NCBI GenBank assembly: GCA_003327455.1
Contig: QOQU01000016.1
Coordinates: 1 to 51,557, forward strand
Length of the DNA stretch: 51,557 nt
Direction of reading: 5' to 3'
Source of the DNA: Anaerolineae bacterium
Lineage (GTDB): Bacteria; Chloroflexota; Anaerolineae; Anaerolineales; UBA4823
Shown piece after piece: positions 1-8,343 of the stretch. A program made the translations under genes and the position numbers. Under the pieces are notes generated by a model. The model was not told the origin of the DNA, did no database searches, and worked only from the letters and a program-made list of their open reading frames with translations. Every line of letters begins with the position of its first letter. Position 1 is the stretch's first letter.

Positions 1-182
1 GGGTTGTGCTGACCCAAAAATGGGGGAGAGGCGAGGCCAATCTGACCATCTGGGGGCGAAGAGCCGTATCTAGCAAGCAATTCAGGGGTGGTGGCTCTCT
101 CAAAAATTAGTTTTTCGACAGTCTCTCTGGTCGGTTTGGTGGGCCGCGGATACCAGGCAAGCTTGGCGGTGCTGGCTGACAA
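1..182 (-). other. Open reading frame of uncertain reality running off the left edge
   Basis: On the minus strand one frame stays open from about 182 to base 1 (some 60 codons) and reads like plausible protein (for example ETVEKLIFERATTPELLARY). I see no convincing start codon or ribosome binding site. The nearest TTG lies only 15 bases beyond the hairpin assigned as the pheST terminator. It may be the start of a gene that continues outside the window, or chance. I do not recognise it. Confidence 0.2.
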
Positions 183-183
183 T

Positions 184-226
184 GATTCGATGAAAATCAA
201 CCTCCCTACTCCGTTCGGGAGGTTGA
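184..226 (-). terminator. Rho-independent terminator of pheST
   Basis: Reading the minus strand after the pheT stop, TCAACCTCCC (226-217) pairs perfectly over 10 bp with GGGAGGTTGA (206-197) around a 10-base loop. It is followed at once by TTTT. It lies 12 bases beyond the stop codon, as expected for the end of the pheST transcript. Confidence 0.75.
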
Positions 227-237
227 TCGCGACTAGC

Positions 238-2787
238 TCAACTCCTCAACCTTGCGCCCAGTTCCTGTTCCAGACGCCGCACGATGCGCTGGCGCATCTG
301 AGCAGCCTCCTGATCGGTCAAAGTCCGATCGGTAGCCTGATACGTCAGACTATACGCAAGGCTCTTTTTGCCAGCCCCGATTTGCTCGCCGCGATAGACA
401 TCAAACAGGCGTACCGATTGCAACGTCTTCCCTCCCGCCGCCCAGATACAACTTTCGACCTTTTCGGCGGGGATTTCGTCATCTACGATCACAGCAATGT
501 CCTCCAGGACAGGCGGATAGGCAGGCACAGCCTCAACCTCATAGCGCGTCGGGATGGCTGCCAACAGGACTTGCAAGTCCAGCTCTGTTGCCAGCAAGGG
601 GGCTTCGGGAAGCTCAAAGCGCTCTTTGTGCAACGGGTGCAACTCCCCAAAGCAACCCAACCACTGTTCCCCAAGCAAGACCCGGGCGCATTTACCGGGA
701 TGGAAAGCGGGATGTTGAGCAGGTTCAAACCGCACTCCCTGCAAGTGCACCGCGCCGAACAGGCTTTCTAACACACCTTTCAAGTCATAAAAGTCCATGG
801 TTTCCACATCTGCTCTTTGCCAACCTGCCAGAGCCCGCTGCCCACACAGAACGATCCCCAGGCGCAGGCGTTCTTCGGGCAAGAGATCGTCTCTCGCCCG
901 CCAGTAAACAGTCCCGATCTCGAACAGCGCCAGGCGGGGCTGGTTACGGGCGTTGCGCTCGGCGGCTTCCAGCAGGCTCACCAGCAAACTCTGGCGCAGA
1001 ATCGTCCGATCGGCTGAGATCGGGTTCTTCAGTCGAATGGGCTCGGCTTGTTCGGCAGGGGGTTCAAAGATGAAGGGCAGGCGACTTTCCCGCTCAGCGG
1101 AAGTCATCCGATAGGTAATCACTTCCTGCAAACCCAGATTGACCAGCAAGTCACGCACCATCTCTTCCCGCTCTCTCAGTGGGTCCGAGCGCTGAGGCGG
1201 AATTTCATCCGCCAGACGGGTAGTCGGGATGCGTTCGTAGCCATAGATGCGGGCAATTTCCTCCATCAAATCAGCAACCCCAATCACCCCTTCCCCGATG
1301 TCCAGGCGATGATCCGGTGGTTGAACAACGATCGTTTCCCCTTGCCGATCGACTTGAAACTCGAGGCGTTCAAGAAGCCCTTGTATTTCCTGAGCGCTCA
1401 AAGAAATCCCCAACTGACGCTTGACCTCCGCAGCGGTGATGGAAATTTTCGGCGCCTGATAAGGCTTTGGATAGGCATCCACCACCCCTTTCGCAACCGT
1501 GCCATCGCTCCACTGGCGCATCAACTCCAGGCAGCGCAACAAGCCGCGTTCTGCCATGGCTGGATGCACGCCGCGCGAGAAGCGATAGGCCGCTTCGGAG
1601 GGCAGATTCTGGGCGAATACGGTGCGACGGATGTTGATCATGTTCCAGGTTGCCGCTTCGAGGAGCACATTGCGGGTCGTTTCGTCCACTTCGCTTTCTG
1701 CGCCGCCCATCACTCCGGCAAGGGATAAGGGTCCGGCGCTATCGCACACCAAAACCGTGAAGTCATCCAGGGTGCGTTCGACATTATCCAGGGTAACCAA
1801 TCGCTCGCCAGGACGTGCTGAGCGGGTGAGGATGACAGGTGGTTTGCCGCCAGCGCGCCTGACCAGTTTATCGTAATCAAAAGCATGTAGTGGTTCGCCC
1901 AGTTCTAACATGGCGTAGTTGGTGGCATCGACGATATTATTGATCGGTCGCATTCCAGCCAGTCGTAAGCGCCGTTGTACCTGGTAGGGGCTGGGACGGA
2001 TCTCAACTCCCTCGATCAAGCCCAACATAAAGCGCGGATTGAGATCAGGGTCTTCGATTTGAATGCTCACCCGCCCTTCAATTGGTGCCCCGTTCATCAA
2101 CACCGAGAAAGAAGGCGGGCGTAGGGTCTGCCCGGTGATCGCCGCGACTTCGCGCGCCACGCCGTAAATGCTGGCCGCGCGGGCAATATTGGGGGTAATG
2201 GCAATATCCAAAACCGCATCGCCCATGTAGTCCACCAGCGGCATTCCCACCGGCGCGTCATCATCCAAGAAGATGATCCCCTCATGATCATCCGATATCC
2301 CTAACTCTTTCTCCGAGCATGCCATGGAATAAGACTCTACGCCGCGAATTTTGGCGCGCTTGAGCGTGGTCAACACCTGTCCCGGCTGATGTCCATCATA
2401 AATCCGAGCACCTTCTTTGGCGTACGCCACCTTGATCGGCTTGGTTAATCTACCCTTGCCTTTGTAGGGGAAGAGGTTCGGCGCGCCGGTCAGAACAGTG
2501 TGAATCGTCTGACCGTCATCCAACTGACAAAGCACCAGGCGATCGGCGTTGGGATGAGGGTTGACCTCGTAGATCGCTCCAACCACAATTGTGTCTCTAT
2601 CCCACTCCAAACCGCTGATCTTGATCTCTTGCCGTTGACCCGCTTGTCTTGAAGATTGGGGCATCGGCAAGCCCACATAGCGAATTTCCTCTACCTCCAA
2701 TCCAGCCATGGTCAACTCGTGTGCCAGGGCTTCCAGAGGCAAGGAGATCTCCACAAATTCTTTCAGCCAAGAGATGGGTACTTTCAT
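238..2787 (-). CDS. pheT: Phenylalanyl-tRNA synthetase beta subunit
   Basis: Beta chain of the (alpha-beta)2 enzyme that charges tRNA-Phe in the cytoplasm. The 849 residues are slightly longer than the usual ~800. The N-terminus MKVPISWLKEF is typical. A tRNA-binding EMAP-II/OB domain follows at about residues 65-180 (NPHPNADRL and GVESYSMACSEKELG), then the B3/B4 editing region, the B5 region, a catalytic-like core, and a C-terminal ferredoxin-fold anticodon-binding domain from about residue 755 (PAYPPVLEDIAVIVDD). The ATG overlaps the pheS stop as ATGA, so the two subunits are translationally coupled. Expression should follow the upstream T-box. Confidence 0.97.
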   Translation of the reverse strand: MKVPISWLKEFVEISLPLEALAHELTMAGLEVEEIRYVGLPMPQSSRQAGQRQEIKISGLEWDRDTIVVGAIYEVNPHPNADRLVLCQLDDGQTIHTVLTGAPNLFPYKGKGRLTKPIKVAYAKEGARIYDGHQPGQVLTTLKRAKIRGVESYSMACSEKELGISDDHEGIIFLDDDAPVGMPLVDYMGDAVLDIAITPNIARAASIYGVAREVAAITGQTLRPPSFSVLMNGAPIEGRVSIQIEDPDLNPRFMLGLIEGVEIRPSPYQVQRRLRLAGMRPINNIVDATNYAMLELGEPLHAFDYDKLVRRAGGKPPVILTRSARPGERLVTLDNVERTLDDFTVLVCDSAGPLSLAGVMGGAESEVDETTRNVLLEAATWNMINIRRTVFAQNLPSEAAYRFSRGVHPAMAERGLLRCLELMRQWSDGTVAKGVVDAYPKPYQAPKISITAAEVKRQLGISLSAQEIQGLLERLEFQVDRQGETIVVQPPDHRLDIGEGVIGVADLMEEIARIYGYERIPTTRLADEIPPQRSDPLREREEMVRDLLVNLGLQEVITYRMTSAERESRLPFIFEPPAEQAEPIRLKNPISADRTILRQSLLVSLLEAAERNARNQPRLALFEIGTVYWRARDDLLPEERLRLGIVLCGQRALAGWQRADVETMDFYDLKGVLESLFGAVHLQGVRFEPAQHPAFHPGKCARVLLGEQWLGCFGELHPLHKERFELPEAPLLATELDLQVLLAAIPTRYEVEAVPAYPPVLEDIAVIVDDEIPAEKVESCIWAAGGKTLQSVRLFDVYRGEQIGAGKKSLAYSLTYQATDRTLTDQEAAQMRQRIVRRLEQELGARLRS

Positions 2788-3845
2788 CCGAACTGCTCCA
2801 AAAAACGAAGATCGTTTCCATAGAAATAACGAATGTCCTCGATCCCATAGCTCAGCATGGTAATTCGCTCAACCCCCATCCCAAAAGCAAAACCGCTATA
2901 TCGGGTAGGATCATAGCCGCCGTTTTGTAATACCACCGGGTGTACCATGCCGCAACCGAGGATCTCCAGCCAGCCGCTGCGCTTACATACTGCACAGCCT
3001 GCACCACCGCAGACGAAGCATTCGATATCCATCTCAGCGCTTGGCTCGGTGAAGGGAAAATGCGAAGCGCGAAAGCGACTGCGCACCTCTTTACCGAACA
3101 TCCGCTGAGCAAAATCGGTCAGGGTGCCTTTCAAATCGCTAAAGGTGATGGCTTTTCCGATTGCCAACCCTTCAACCTGCTGGAATTGAATTTCGGATCG
3201 GGCGGTAATTTGTTCATAGCGGGCGCACATGCCGGGCAACACAATGCGCACGGAGGGTGGATTGGCCGGGTTTTGGGCAGCAAACTCGCGCATGGCGCGG
3301 ATCTGTCCAGGAGAGGTATGGGTGCGGAATAAAATCGGATTATCGGGAGGATGAGGCAAGTCGAGGTAGAAAGAATCCTGCATTTCGCGCGCCGGATGAT
3401 GGGGTGGGAAATTCAAGAGTTGAAAGTTGAACTCATCGCTTTCAATATCGCGTGAGCGATAGACTTGAAATCCCATCTCGGCAAAAATGGTAAAGATGCG
3501 TCGCAGGGTCTGGTTGAGGGGATGGTAACGGCCGCGCACAAGTGGCCTGCCGGGCAGCGTGACGTCCAGGCGTTCGCCGTGCAGAGCGCGCTGCAAAGCC
3601 TCCTGGCGCAGGGCTTCTGCCCTTTGCTGGTAGGCTTCTTCGAGAGCCCGTTTGACCTCGTTCGCCCGCCGGCCTACCTGAGGGCGCTCCTCTTTGGGTA
3701 AGCTACCCAGAGCGTCGAAAACGCGCATTAAGGGGGAATTGCGCCCCAGGTAGCTCACCCGCCAGCCCTCTAATGCCTGCTCTGCCTCAATTTGCTGCAA
3801 GGCTTTGAGAGCGTTTTGTTCGATTTCATCCAGTTGATCAAGCAT
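2784..3845 (-). CDS. pheS: Phenylalanyl-tRNA synthetase alpha subunit
   Basis: Catalytic alpha chain, 353 residues, class II aminoacyl-tRNA synthetase fold after an N-terminal coiled coil. Characteristic stretches are HPAREMQDSFYL, FRTHTSPGQIRAM and GYDPTRYSGFAFGMGVERI near the C-terminus. A cysteine-rich loop (CFVCGGAGCAVCKRSGW) seen in many bacterial PheS proteins is present. The start chosen is the ATG at 3845, preceded by GGAGG with a 5-base gap. The open frame extends 31 codons further upstream, but that part overlaps the T-box terminator and antiterminator and is not coding. Confidence 0.96.
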   Translation of the reverse strand: MLDQLDEIEQNALKALQQIEAEQALEGWRVSYLGRNSPLMRVFDALGSLPKEERPQVGRRANEVKRALEEAYQQRAEALRQEALQRALHGERLDVTLPGRPLVRGRYHPLNQTLRRIFTIFAEMGFQVYRSRDIESDEFNFQLLNFPPHHPAREMQDSFYLDLPHPPDNPILFRTHTSPGQIRAMREFAAQNPANPPSVRIVLPGMCARYEQITARSEIQFQQVEGLAIGKAITFSDLKGTLTDFAQRMFGKEVRSRFRASHFPFTEPSAEMDIECFVCGGAGCAVCKRSGWLEILGCGMVHPVVLQNGGYDPTRYSGFAFGMGVERITMLSYGIEDIRYFYGNDLRFLEQFG

Positions 3846-3849
3846 CCGA

Positions 3850-4172
3850 ACCTCCAGAAACAAAACATCTCGTCCACTCAGGGACGAGATGAAATCTCCC
3901 GCGGTACCACCCCGCCTTGCTTGCTTTCTGCAAGCCACTCAGCCACGTTTGCGCCTGGCAAAGTTCATTCACCAAACGCTTTGCGTGCCTCTGGATAACG
4001 CTGAGGAGGCGTTGCGGACTACTGGCTGGGTCCAGCGTTCACCCGCAAAGCTCGAGAGGGAACTTCGGCAAAATTTCACCTGCCAGAGGTCTCAGTCTCT
4101 GCCCCTGGCTCCCTGTTGGCTGCCTTTTGCCTACTTTCCTCTGTCCCTGCCTGTCTTTTTCGTACCTGAATG
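3850..4172 (-). promoter_or_regulatory. T-box leader, tRNA-Phe specific, controlling pheST
   Basis: On the minus strand the leader shows the conserved T-box core GGGTGGTACCGCG (3912-3900), then a terminator: CATCTCGTCC and GGACGAGATG form a 10-bp stem (3891-3866) followed by TTTTGTTT. Upstream, stem I is recognisable. AGAGG (4142-4138) pairs with CCTCT (4059-4055), and GGCAAAA (4131-4125) pairs with TTTTGCC (4073-4067). Between them lies an internal loop with AAAGTA on one side and GAAGTTC on the other. That side carries TTC (4062-4060), the phenylalanine codon expected at the specifier. Uncharged tRNA-Phe should stabilise the antiterminator and switch pheST on. Confidence 0.93.
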
Positions 4173-4177
4173 TCCTT

Positions 4178-4205
4178 ATTATCCCCAAAACCCTTAGACT
4201 GTCAA
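4178..4205 (-). promoter_or_regulatory. Sigma70-type promoter of the pheST T-box leader
   Basis: On the minus strand TTGACA (4205-4200), a 16-base spacer and GATAAT (4183-4178) form a near-consensus promoter. It lies just upstream of T-box stem I. Transcription should begin near 4171. Confidence 0.75.
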
Positions 4206-4333
4206 GAGTTCTGCGCAATTGTCCGCGCTCAAAGGCGGTCTAAAAGAAGAGGAAACGCCATTTATCCTCCATCGGGCACTGAATGGGCAACCGCTCACAA
4301 ACAAAATATGAAAATGCATCGGGGGGCAAAGTG

Positions 4334-5404
4334 TCAATTTTCGATGCGCAGGCAAGCCGCCTGATGGCTGGGGCTGGCAGTAAAAAACGGCGGATCTTTG
4401 AATTGACACTCTGGAATTGCTACGGGACAGCGCGGATGGAAACGACAACCACCCGGGATCTGGACCGGATTGGGTGTTTCCCCCTGTAAAATGATGCGCG
4501 CCCGCCGTAGACGCGGGTTAGGGACTGGTACAACCGACAGTAAAGCCTTGGTGTAGGGGTGGAGAGGAGAACTTAGAACTTCTTCGGTCTTACCGATCTC
4601 GACAAAGCGCCCCAGGTACATAACCGCGATGCGATCGGCAAAGTAAGCAACCGTGCTGAGGTCATGGGTGATGAACAAAATGCCCACCTGCCGCTGTTTT
4701 TGAAGATCACGCAGAAGATTCAGGATTTCAGCGCGAATCGAGACATCCAGCATCGAAACCGGTTCATCGGCAATTAACAAATCGGGTTGTAAGATCATCG
4801 CCGCGGCAATCACCACCCGCTGGCGTTGTCCGCCGGAAAGTTCGTGCGGAAAACGATGGAAGAAATCTTGAGCGGGGCGCAGGCCAGCCTCCTCCAGCGC
4901 CGTTCGCACCCGTTCGAGGCGCTCTTCCCGCCGCCTGGCAATACCATGTACAACAAGCGGTTCAGAGACAATCTCCAGAATCGTTGCCCGGGGATTGAGC
5001 GATTCATAAGGGTCTTGAAAGATCATTTGGGCTTGTTGACGCAACAGCTTTAAGGACATGCGCGGCAGGGTTTGCTGTTCGCGGCTGCCGACATTTCCCG
5101 ATTCAAAGGGAATCAAGCCCACTCTGGCGCGCCGCTCAATTGCTCCGACCTCGCAGCCCTCGAAGAAGATCTGACCGGCGGTTTGTTCTTCCAAACCGAT
5201 CAGGGTGCGGGCAAGGGTGGTTTTACCGCATCCCGATTCACCCACCACCGCCAGTACCTCTCCGCGCTGTAATGTAAATGAGACGCCATCCACCGCCCGC
5301 ACCACTCTGGCAGGACGGCGGAGCAACCAATCCCCGATCGAGCGGCTGACCGGGAAATGTTTGACCAGTTGATGGATCATCAGGAGCGGCGGTTCGTTCT
5401 TCAT
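4334..5404 (-). CDS. Di/oligopeptide ABC transporter ATP-binding protein (DppF/OppF type)
   Basis: Cytoplasmic ATPase of a peptide importer, 356 residues. Walker A is GESGCGKTT, the Q-loop is FQDPYESLNPR, the signature is LSGGQRQRV, and Walker B is LLIADEPVSMLD with the switch histidine in FITHDLS. The C-terminal oligopeptide-transporter extension has the conserved cysteine-containing GGCRFHPRCP. About 30 residues sit between Walker A and the Q-loop (around GSREQQTLPRMSLKLL), a common place for insertions in this subfamily. The ATG overlaps the stop of the other ATPase gene as ATGA. It is the last gene of a five-gene operon. Confidence 0.93.
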   Translation of the reverse strand: MKNEPPLLMIHQLVKHFPVSRSIGDWLLRRPARVVRAVDGVSFTLQRGEVLAVVGESGCGKTTLARTLIGLEEQTAGQIFFEGCEVGAIERRARVGLIPFESGNVGSREQQTLPRMSLKLLRQQAQMIFQDPYESLNPRATILEIVSEPLVVHGIARRREERLERVRTALEEAGLRPAQDFFHRFPHELSGGQRQRVVIAAAMILQPDLLIADEPVSMLDVSIRAEILNLLRDLQKQRQVGILFITHDLSTVAYFADRIAVMYLGRFVEIGKTEEVLSSPLHPYTKALLSVVPVPNPRLRRARIILQGETPNPVQIPGGCRFHPRCPVAIPECQFKDPPFFTASPSHQAACLRIEN

Positions 5405-6375
5405 AAGGTGGTGCTTTTCTCTAAAAGATGGCAGGCGGCAAAGTGGTTCTCGGCGACTTCGTGCAACGCTGGGGACTCATGACGGCAGCGTTCCAGGCGG
5501 GCAAAACAGCGCGGCTCAAAGCGGCAACCCGGCGGCAAGTCGGTCAGCCGCGGCGGCGTGCCGGGAATCGAGGCAAGCGCAGAACCAGGGCGATGAATAT
5601 CGGGAAATGACTCGAGCAACTTCTGGGTATAAGGATGCCGGGGAGAATTATAGATCTGATCCACACTGCCGTATTCCGCTACCTTTCCGCCGTATAGAAC
5701 AACAACCTGATCGCAGAGTTCGGCAACCACACCCAGATCATGGGTGACCAGAACAATTGCCAGCCCCAGTCTTTTTTGAATGTCCTTGAGCAATTCCAAA
5801 ACCTGAGCCTGAATCATCACATCTAAAGCGGTGGTTGGCTCATCGGCAAACAACAAGCTGGGCGAACAAGATAGAGCCATGGCGATCATCGCCCGTTGGC
5901 GCATGCCTCCCGAAAACTGGAAGGGGTATTGACGACCACGCTGCGGAGCGATGCCTACCAGATCGAGTAATTCCTGCACCCGTTGCCAGGCTTGTTCGCG
6001 CGGCATCAGGCGATGCAAAAGGATAGCCTCCAGGATTTGTTCATCGACGCGCAGTACCGGATTGAGAGCGTTCATCGCACTCTGGAAGATCAATGCCAGT
6101 TCCTTCCATCGGTAGGCACGCATCTCTTGTTCGCTGAGAGTGAGTAAATCTACCCCTTTGAAGAACACCTGTCCGCTGATCCGAGCGTTTGGAGGCAACA
6201 AGCGCAAGACGGACATCAGGGTTGTGCTTTTGCCACAGCCCGATTCCCCTACCAAACCAAGGGTTTGAAAGGGATATACGTCAAAGGAGACATCTTCCAG
6301 AGCACAGGCATGGGTTCGCGGCGCAACCTCAAAGCGCGTAGTCAAGTGACGGACTGAAAGGAGCGGCTCAGTCAC
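5401..6375 (-). CDS. Di/oligopeptide ABC transporter ATP-binding protein (DppD/OppD type)
   Basis: Second ATPase of the peptide importer, 324 residues. Walker A is GESGCGKST, the Q-loop region [11 protein letters not shown], the signature [15 protein letters not shown], Walker [13 protein letters not shown], and the H-loop LVTHDLG. The C-terminus carries the family's GCRFEPRC motif, which belongs to the oligopeptide/dipeptide extension. Translation starts at GTG, whose bases overlap the stop of the upstream permease gene (GTGA). It should pair with the DppF-type subunit as a heterodimer under the two permeases. Confidence 0.93.
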   Translation of the reverse strand: MTEPLLSVRHLTTRFEVAPRTHACALEDVSFDVYPFQTLGLVGESGCGKSTTLMSVLRLLPPNARISGQVFFKGVDLLTLSEQEMRAYRWKELALIFQSAMNALNPVLRVDEQILEAILLHRLMPREQAWQRVQELLDLVGIAPQRGRQYPFQFSGGMRQRAMIAMALSCSPSLLFADEPTTALDVMIQAQVLELLKDIQKRLGLAIVLVTHDLGVVAELCDQVVVLYGGKVAEYGSVDQIYNSPRHPYTQKLLESFPDIHRPGSALASIPGTPPRLTDLPPGCRFEPRCFARLERCRHESPALHEVAENHFAACHLLEKSTTL

Positions 6376-7319
6376 TCAGATTCTCCCAGCTTTACAATAT
6401 GGGCTTCTCCCTCCAGATGGTGACCACTCAGGCGGGGATTGAGCATCTCTTCGAGGACGTTGCCCAATAAGACACATCCCAGAGAAACCCACACAATAGC
6501 CAGACCTGGCGGCAGGTAAAACCACCAGGCGCCATTGCTGATGGCGTTGCGGTCGAAAGCGAAGTTCAACATCGTTCCCCAGGAGGGTTTGGTTGGATCG
6601 CCCAAGCCCAGAAAGGCTAACCCCGATTCGATCAAGATAGCCGTCGAGAGAATTAAAACCGTATTGGCGACAATCAATGGCATTATTTGAGGCAGGATAT
6701 GCCTCCAGATAATGTGAGCATGTCCAGCGCCAATTGCGCGCGCCCTGGCGACAAACTGTCGCTCTTTTATGCTCAAGACTTGTGAGCGCACCAGACGGGC
6801 TGTGCTCGTCCAGTATAACAGCCCGATAACCAGAATCAAGACGGTGAGAGGCGAGATCTTCAGTTGCACCTGTCGGATGGTTGCCACCAAAACCAACATC
6901 AAGGGCAGGTCAGGAATCACCAGTAAAACATCGGTGATGCGCATTAAGAGATTATCCAGCCAGCCTCCGAAGTAGCCTGCCAGAATGCCCAGGAAACTGC
7001 CCACAAACATGGCAATAAACCCGGCTAAAAAGCCCACCATCAGAGAGATGCGCGCCCCATAAACCAGTTGCGCCCAGACATCGTGCCCGCCGTCGTCGGT
7101 ACCTAACGGTGGATGAACAGAGGGCGGCGCAAACGTCAAGCCCCGTCCATTTTCGTCTCGAATCACCTGCTGAGGATGATAAGGCGTCAACCAGGGGGCA
7201 AGGGTCGCAATCGCCAATGCCGACAGCACCAATCCCAACCCGAGTAGCCCCATGCGGTTGCTCCGGAAGGATTTCCACAGCTCACCAAGATTGCGTTTCA
7301 AACGCTGCCATGCATCCAT
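6372..7319 (-). CDS. Peptide ABC transporter permease (DppC/OppC type)
   Basis: Inner-membrane permease, 315 residues, with about six membrane segments. The first (residues 20-45) is followed by an extracytoplasmic stretch containing HPPLGTDDGGHDVW, the usual DppC signature. The EAA coupling loop is at ARAIGAGHAHIIWRHILPQ. The last segment is followed by a conserved NPRLSGHH tail. It lies between the DppB-type permease and the DppD-type ATPase and overlaps the latter by four bases. Confidence 0.92.
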   Translation of the reverse strand: MDAWQRLKRNLGELWKSFRSNRMGLLGLGLVLSALAIATLAPWLTPYHPQQVIRDENGRGLTFAPPSVHPPLGTDDGGHDVWAQLVYGARISLMVGFLAGFIAMFVGSFLGILAGYFGGWLDNLLMRITDVLLVIPDLPLMLVLVATIRQVQLKISPLTVLILVIGLLYWTSTARLVRSQVLSIKERQFVARARAIGAGHAHIIWRHILPQIMPLIVANTVLILSTAILIESGLAFLGLGDPTKPSWGTMLNFAFDRNAISNGAWWFYLPPGLAIVWVSLGCVLLGNVLEEMLNPRLSGHHLEGEAHIVKLGESE

Positions 7320-7334
7320 CCTTATCTCCTGTAA

Positions 7335-8312
7335 CTAGGTGGCTTTGACCCGCGGATCGAGAATGGTGTACAGAATGTCGGCAAGCATATTGGCAATAAT
7401 CACGCTCACCGCCAGCAGCAAAAAGGCACCCTGCAAGAGAGGGTAGTCTTGCTTGGTGAGAGCAGTCTGGAAAAGCTTCCCCAGACCATCATACGAGAAC
7501 ACGGTTTCGATATAGATTGCCCCCGAAACGGTGAAACCAAGGTTGAGGGCGATGATGGTTACGATCGGCAGCATAGCATTTTTCAGAGCATGACGCCAAA
7601 GGATTTGCCACTGGTTTAACCCCTTGGCTTTGGCAGTCAAAATATAGTCCTCACTCAGGGTCTCCACAATGGAAGAGCGCATGATCAGCATGTATTCCCC
7701 CAGGTAAAGGATGGTCAGCGTCAACGTTGGCAGGATCAGGTGAACGGCGAGGTCGGGTAGAACAGTATACAGAGGTTTACCGACATTTTGGGGACTGAGG
7801 ATGCCGCCGGTTGGCAACCCCAGCCAGGTGCTACCAGCTGCCAGCAGGATGATCCCCAGCCAAAAGGTTGGCGTTGCCCAGGCAATCAGCGAAAAGACCA
7901 GGGCGCCAGTGTCCAGCGCAGTTTTTCGCTTCCACCCCGCCAGTAAGCCCAACAAGACGCCAAAGAAAATCGCCAGAATCTGTCCCAAACCGATGAGCAG
8001 GATCGTGTTCCATAATTTTGACAAGAGGATTTCTGCCACCGGGCGACGCAATGACCAGGAGACACCTAAATTGCCGCTTGCCCATTGTTTCATTGTCATC
8101 AGAAATTGATCGGGAAAGACCGGCTTATCCAGCCCAAACTGTTCACGCAGCGATTGTTGGACCTCGGCTGAAATTTTGACATTCCGCCCGATAACCGCCC
8201 GCACCGGGTCACCGGGCAGAATGCGAAACAAGACAAAGTTGATGATGACGACAATGAAAATTGTCAACAGCGCAAAAGCAAATTTTCGAAGGAGGTAATT
8301 ACCGCTGCCCAA
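7335..8312 (-). CDS. Peptide ABC transporter permease (DppB/OppB type)
   Basis: Inner-membrane permease, 325 residues. The N-terminal transmembrane helix and FRILPGDPV motif are typical of DppB. The EAA loop is AKGLNQWQILWRHALKNAMLP and the end is ILDPRVKAT. The frame opens at TTG (8312), preceded by GGCGGAAGAAGCA; there is no in-frame ATG nearby, so TTG is the likely start. It follows the binding-protein gene by 31 bases. Confidence 0.92.
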   Translation of the reverse strand: MGSGNYLLRKFAFALLTIFIVVIINFVLFRILPGDPVRAVIGRNVKISAEVQQSLREQFGLDKPVFPDQFLMTMKQWASGNLGVSWSLRRPVAEILLSKLWNTILLIGLGQILAIFFGVLLGLLAGWKRKTALDTGALVFSLIAWATPTFWLGIILLAAGSTWLGLPTGGILSPQNVGKPLYTVLPDLAVHLILPTLTLTILYLGEYMLIMRSSIVETLSEDYILTAKAKGLNQWQILWRHALKNAMLPIVTIIALNLGFTVSGAIYIETVFSYDGLGKLFQTALTKQDYPLLQGAFLLLAVSVIIANMLADILYTILDPRVKAT

Positions 8313-8343
8313 TGCTTCTTCCGCCTTACCTCAGCGAGACAGT

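Noticed and set aside
88-771. 227-codon open frame on the plus strand overlapping pheT
   Set aside because: It runs antisense through the pheT C-terminus, has no ribosome binding site and no recognisable protein features.
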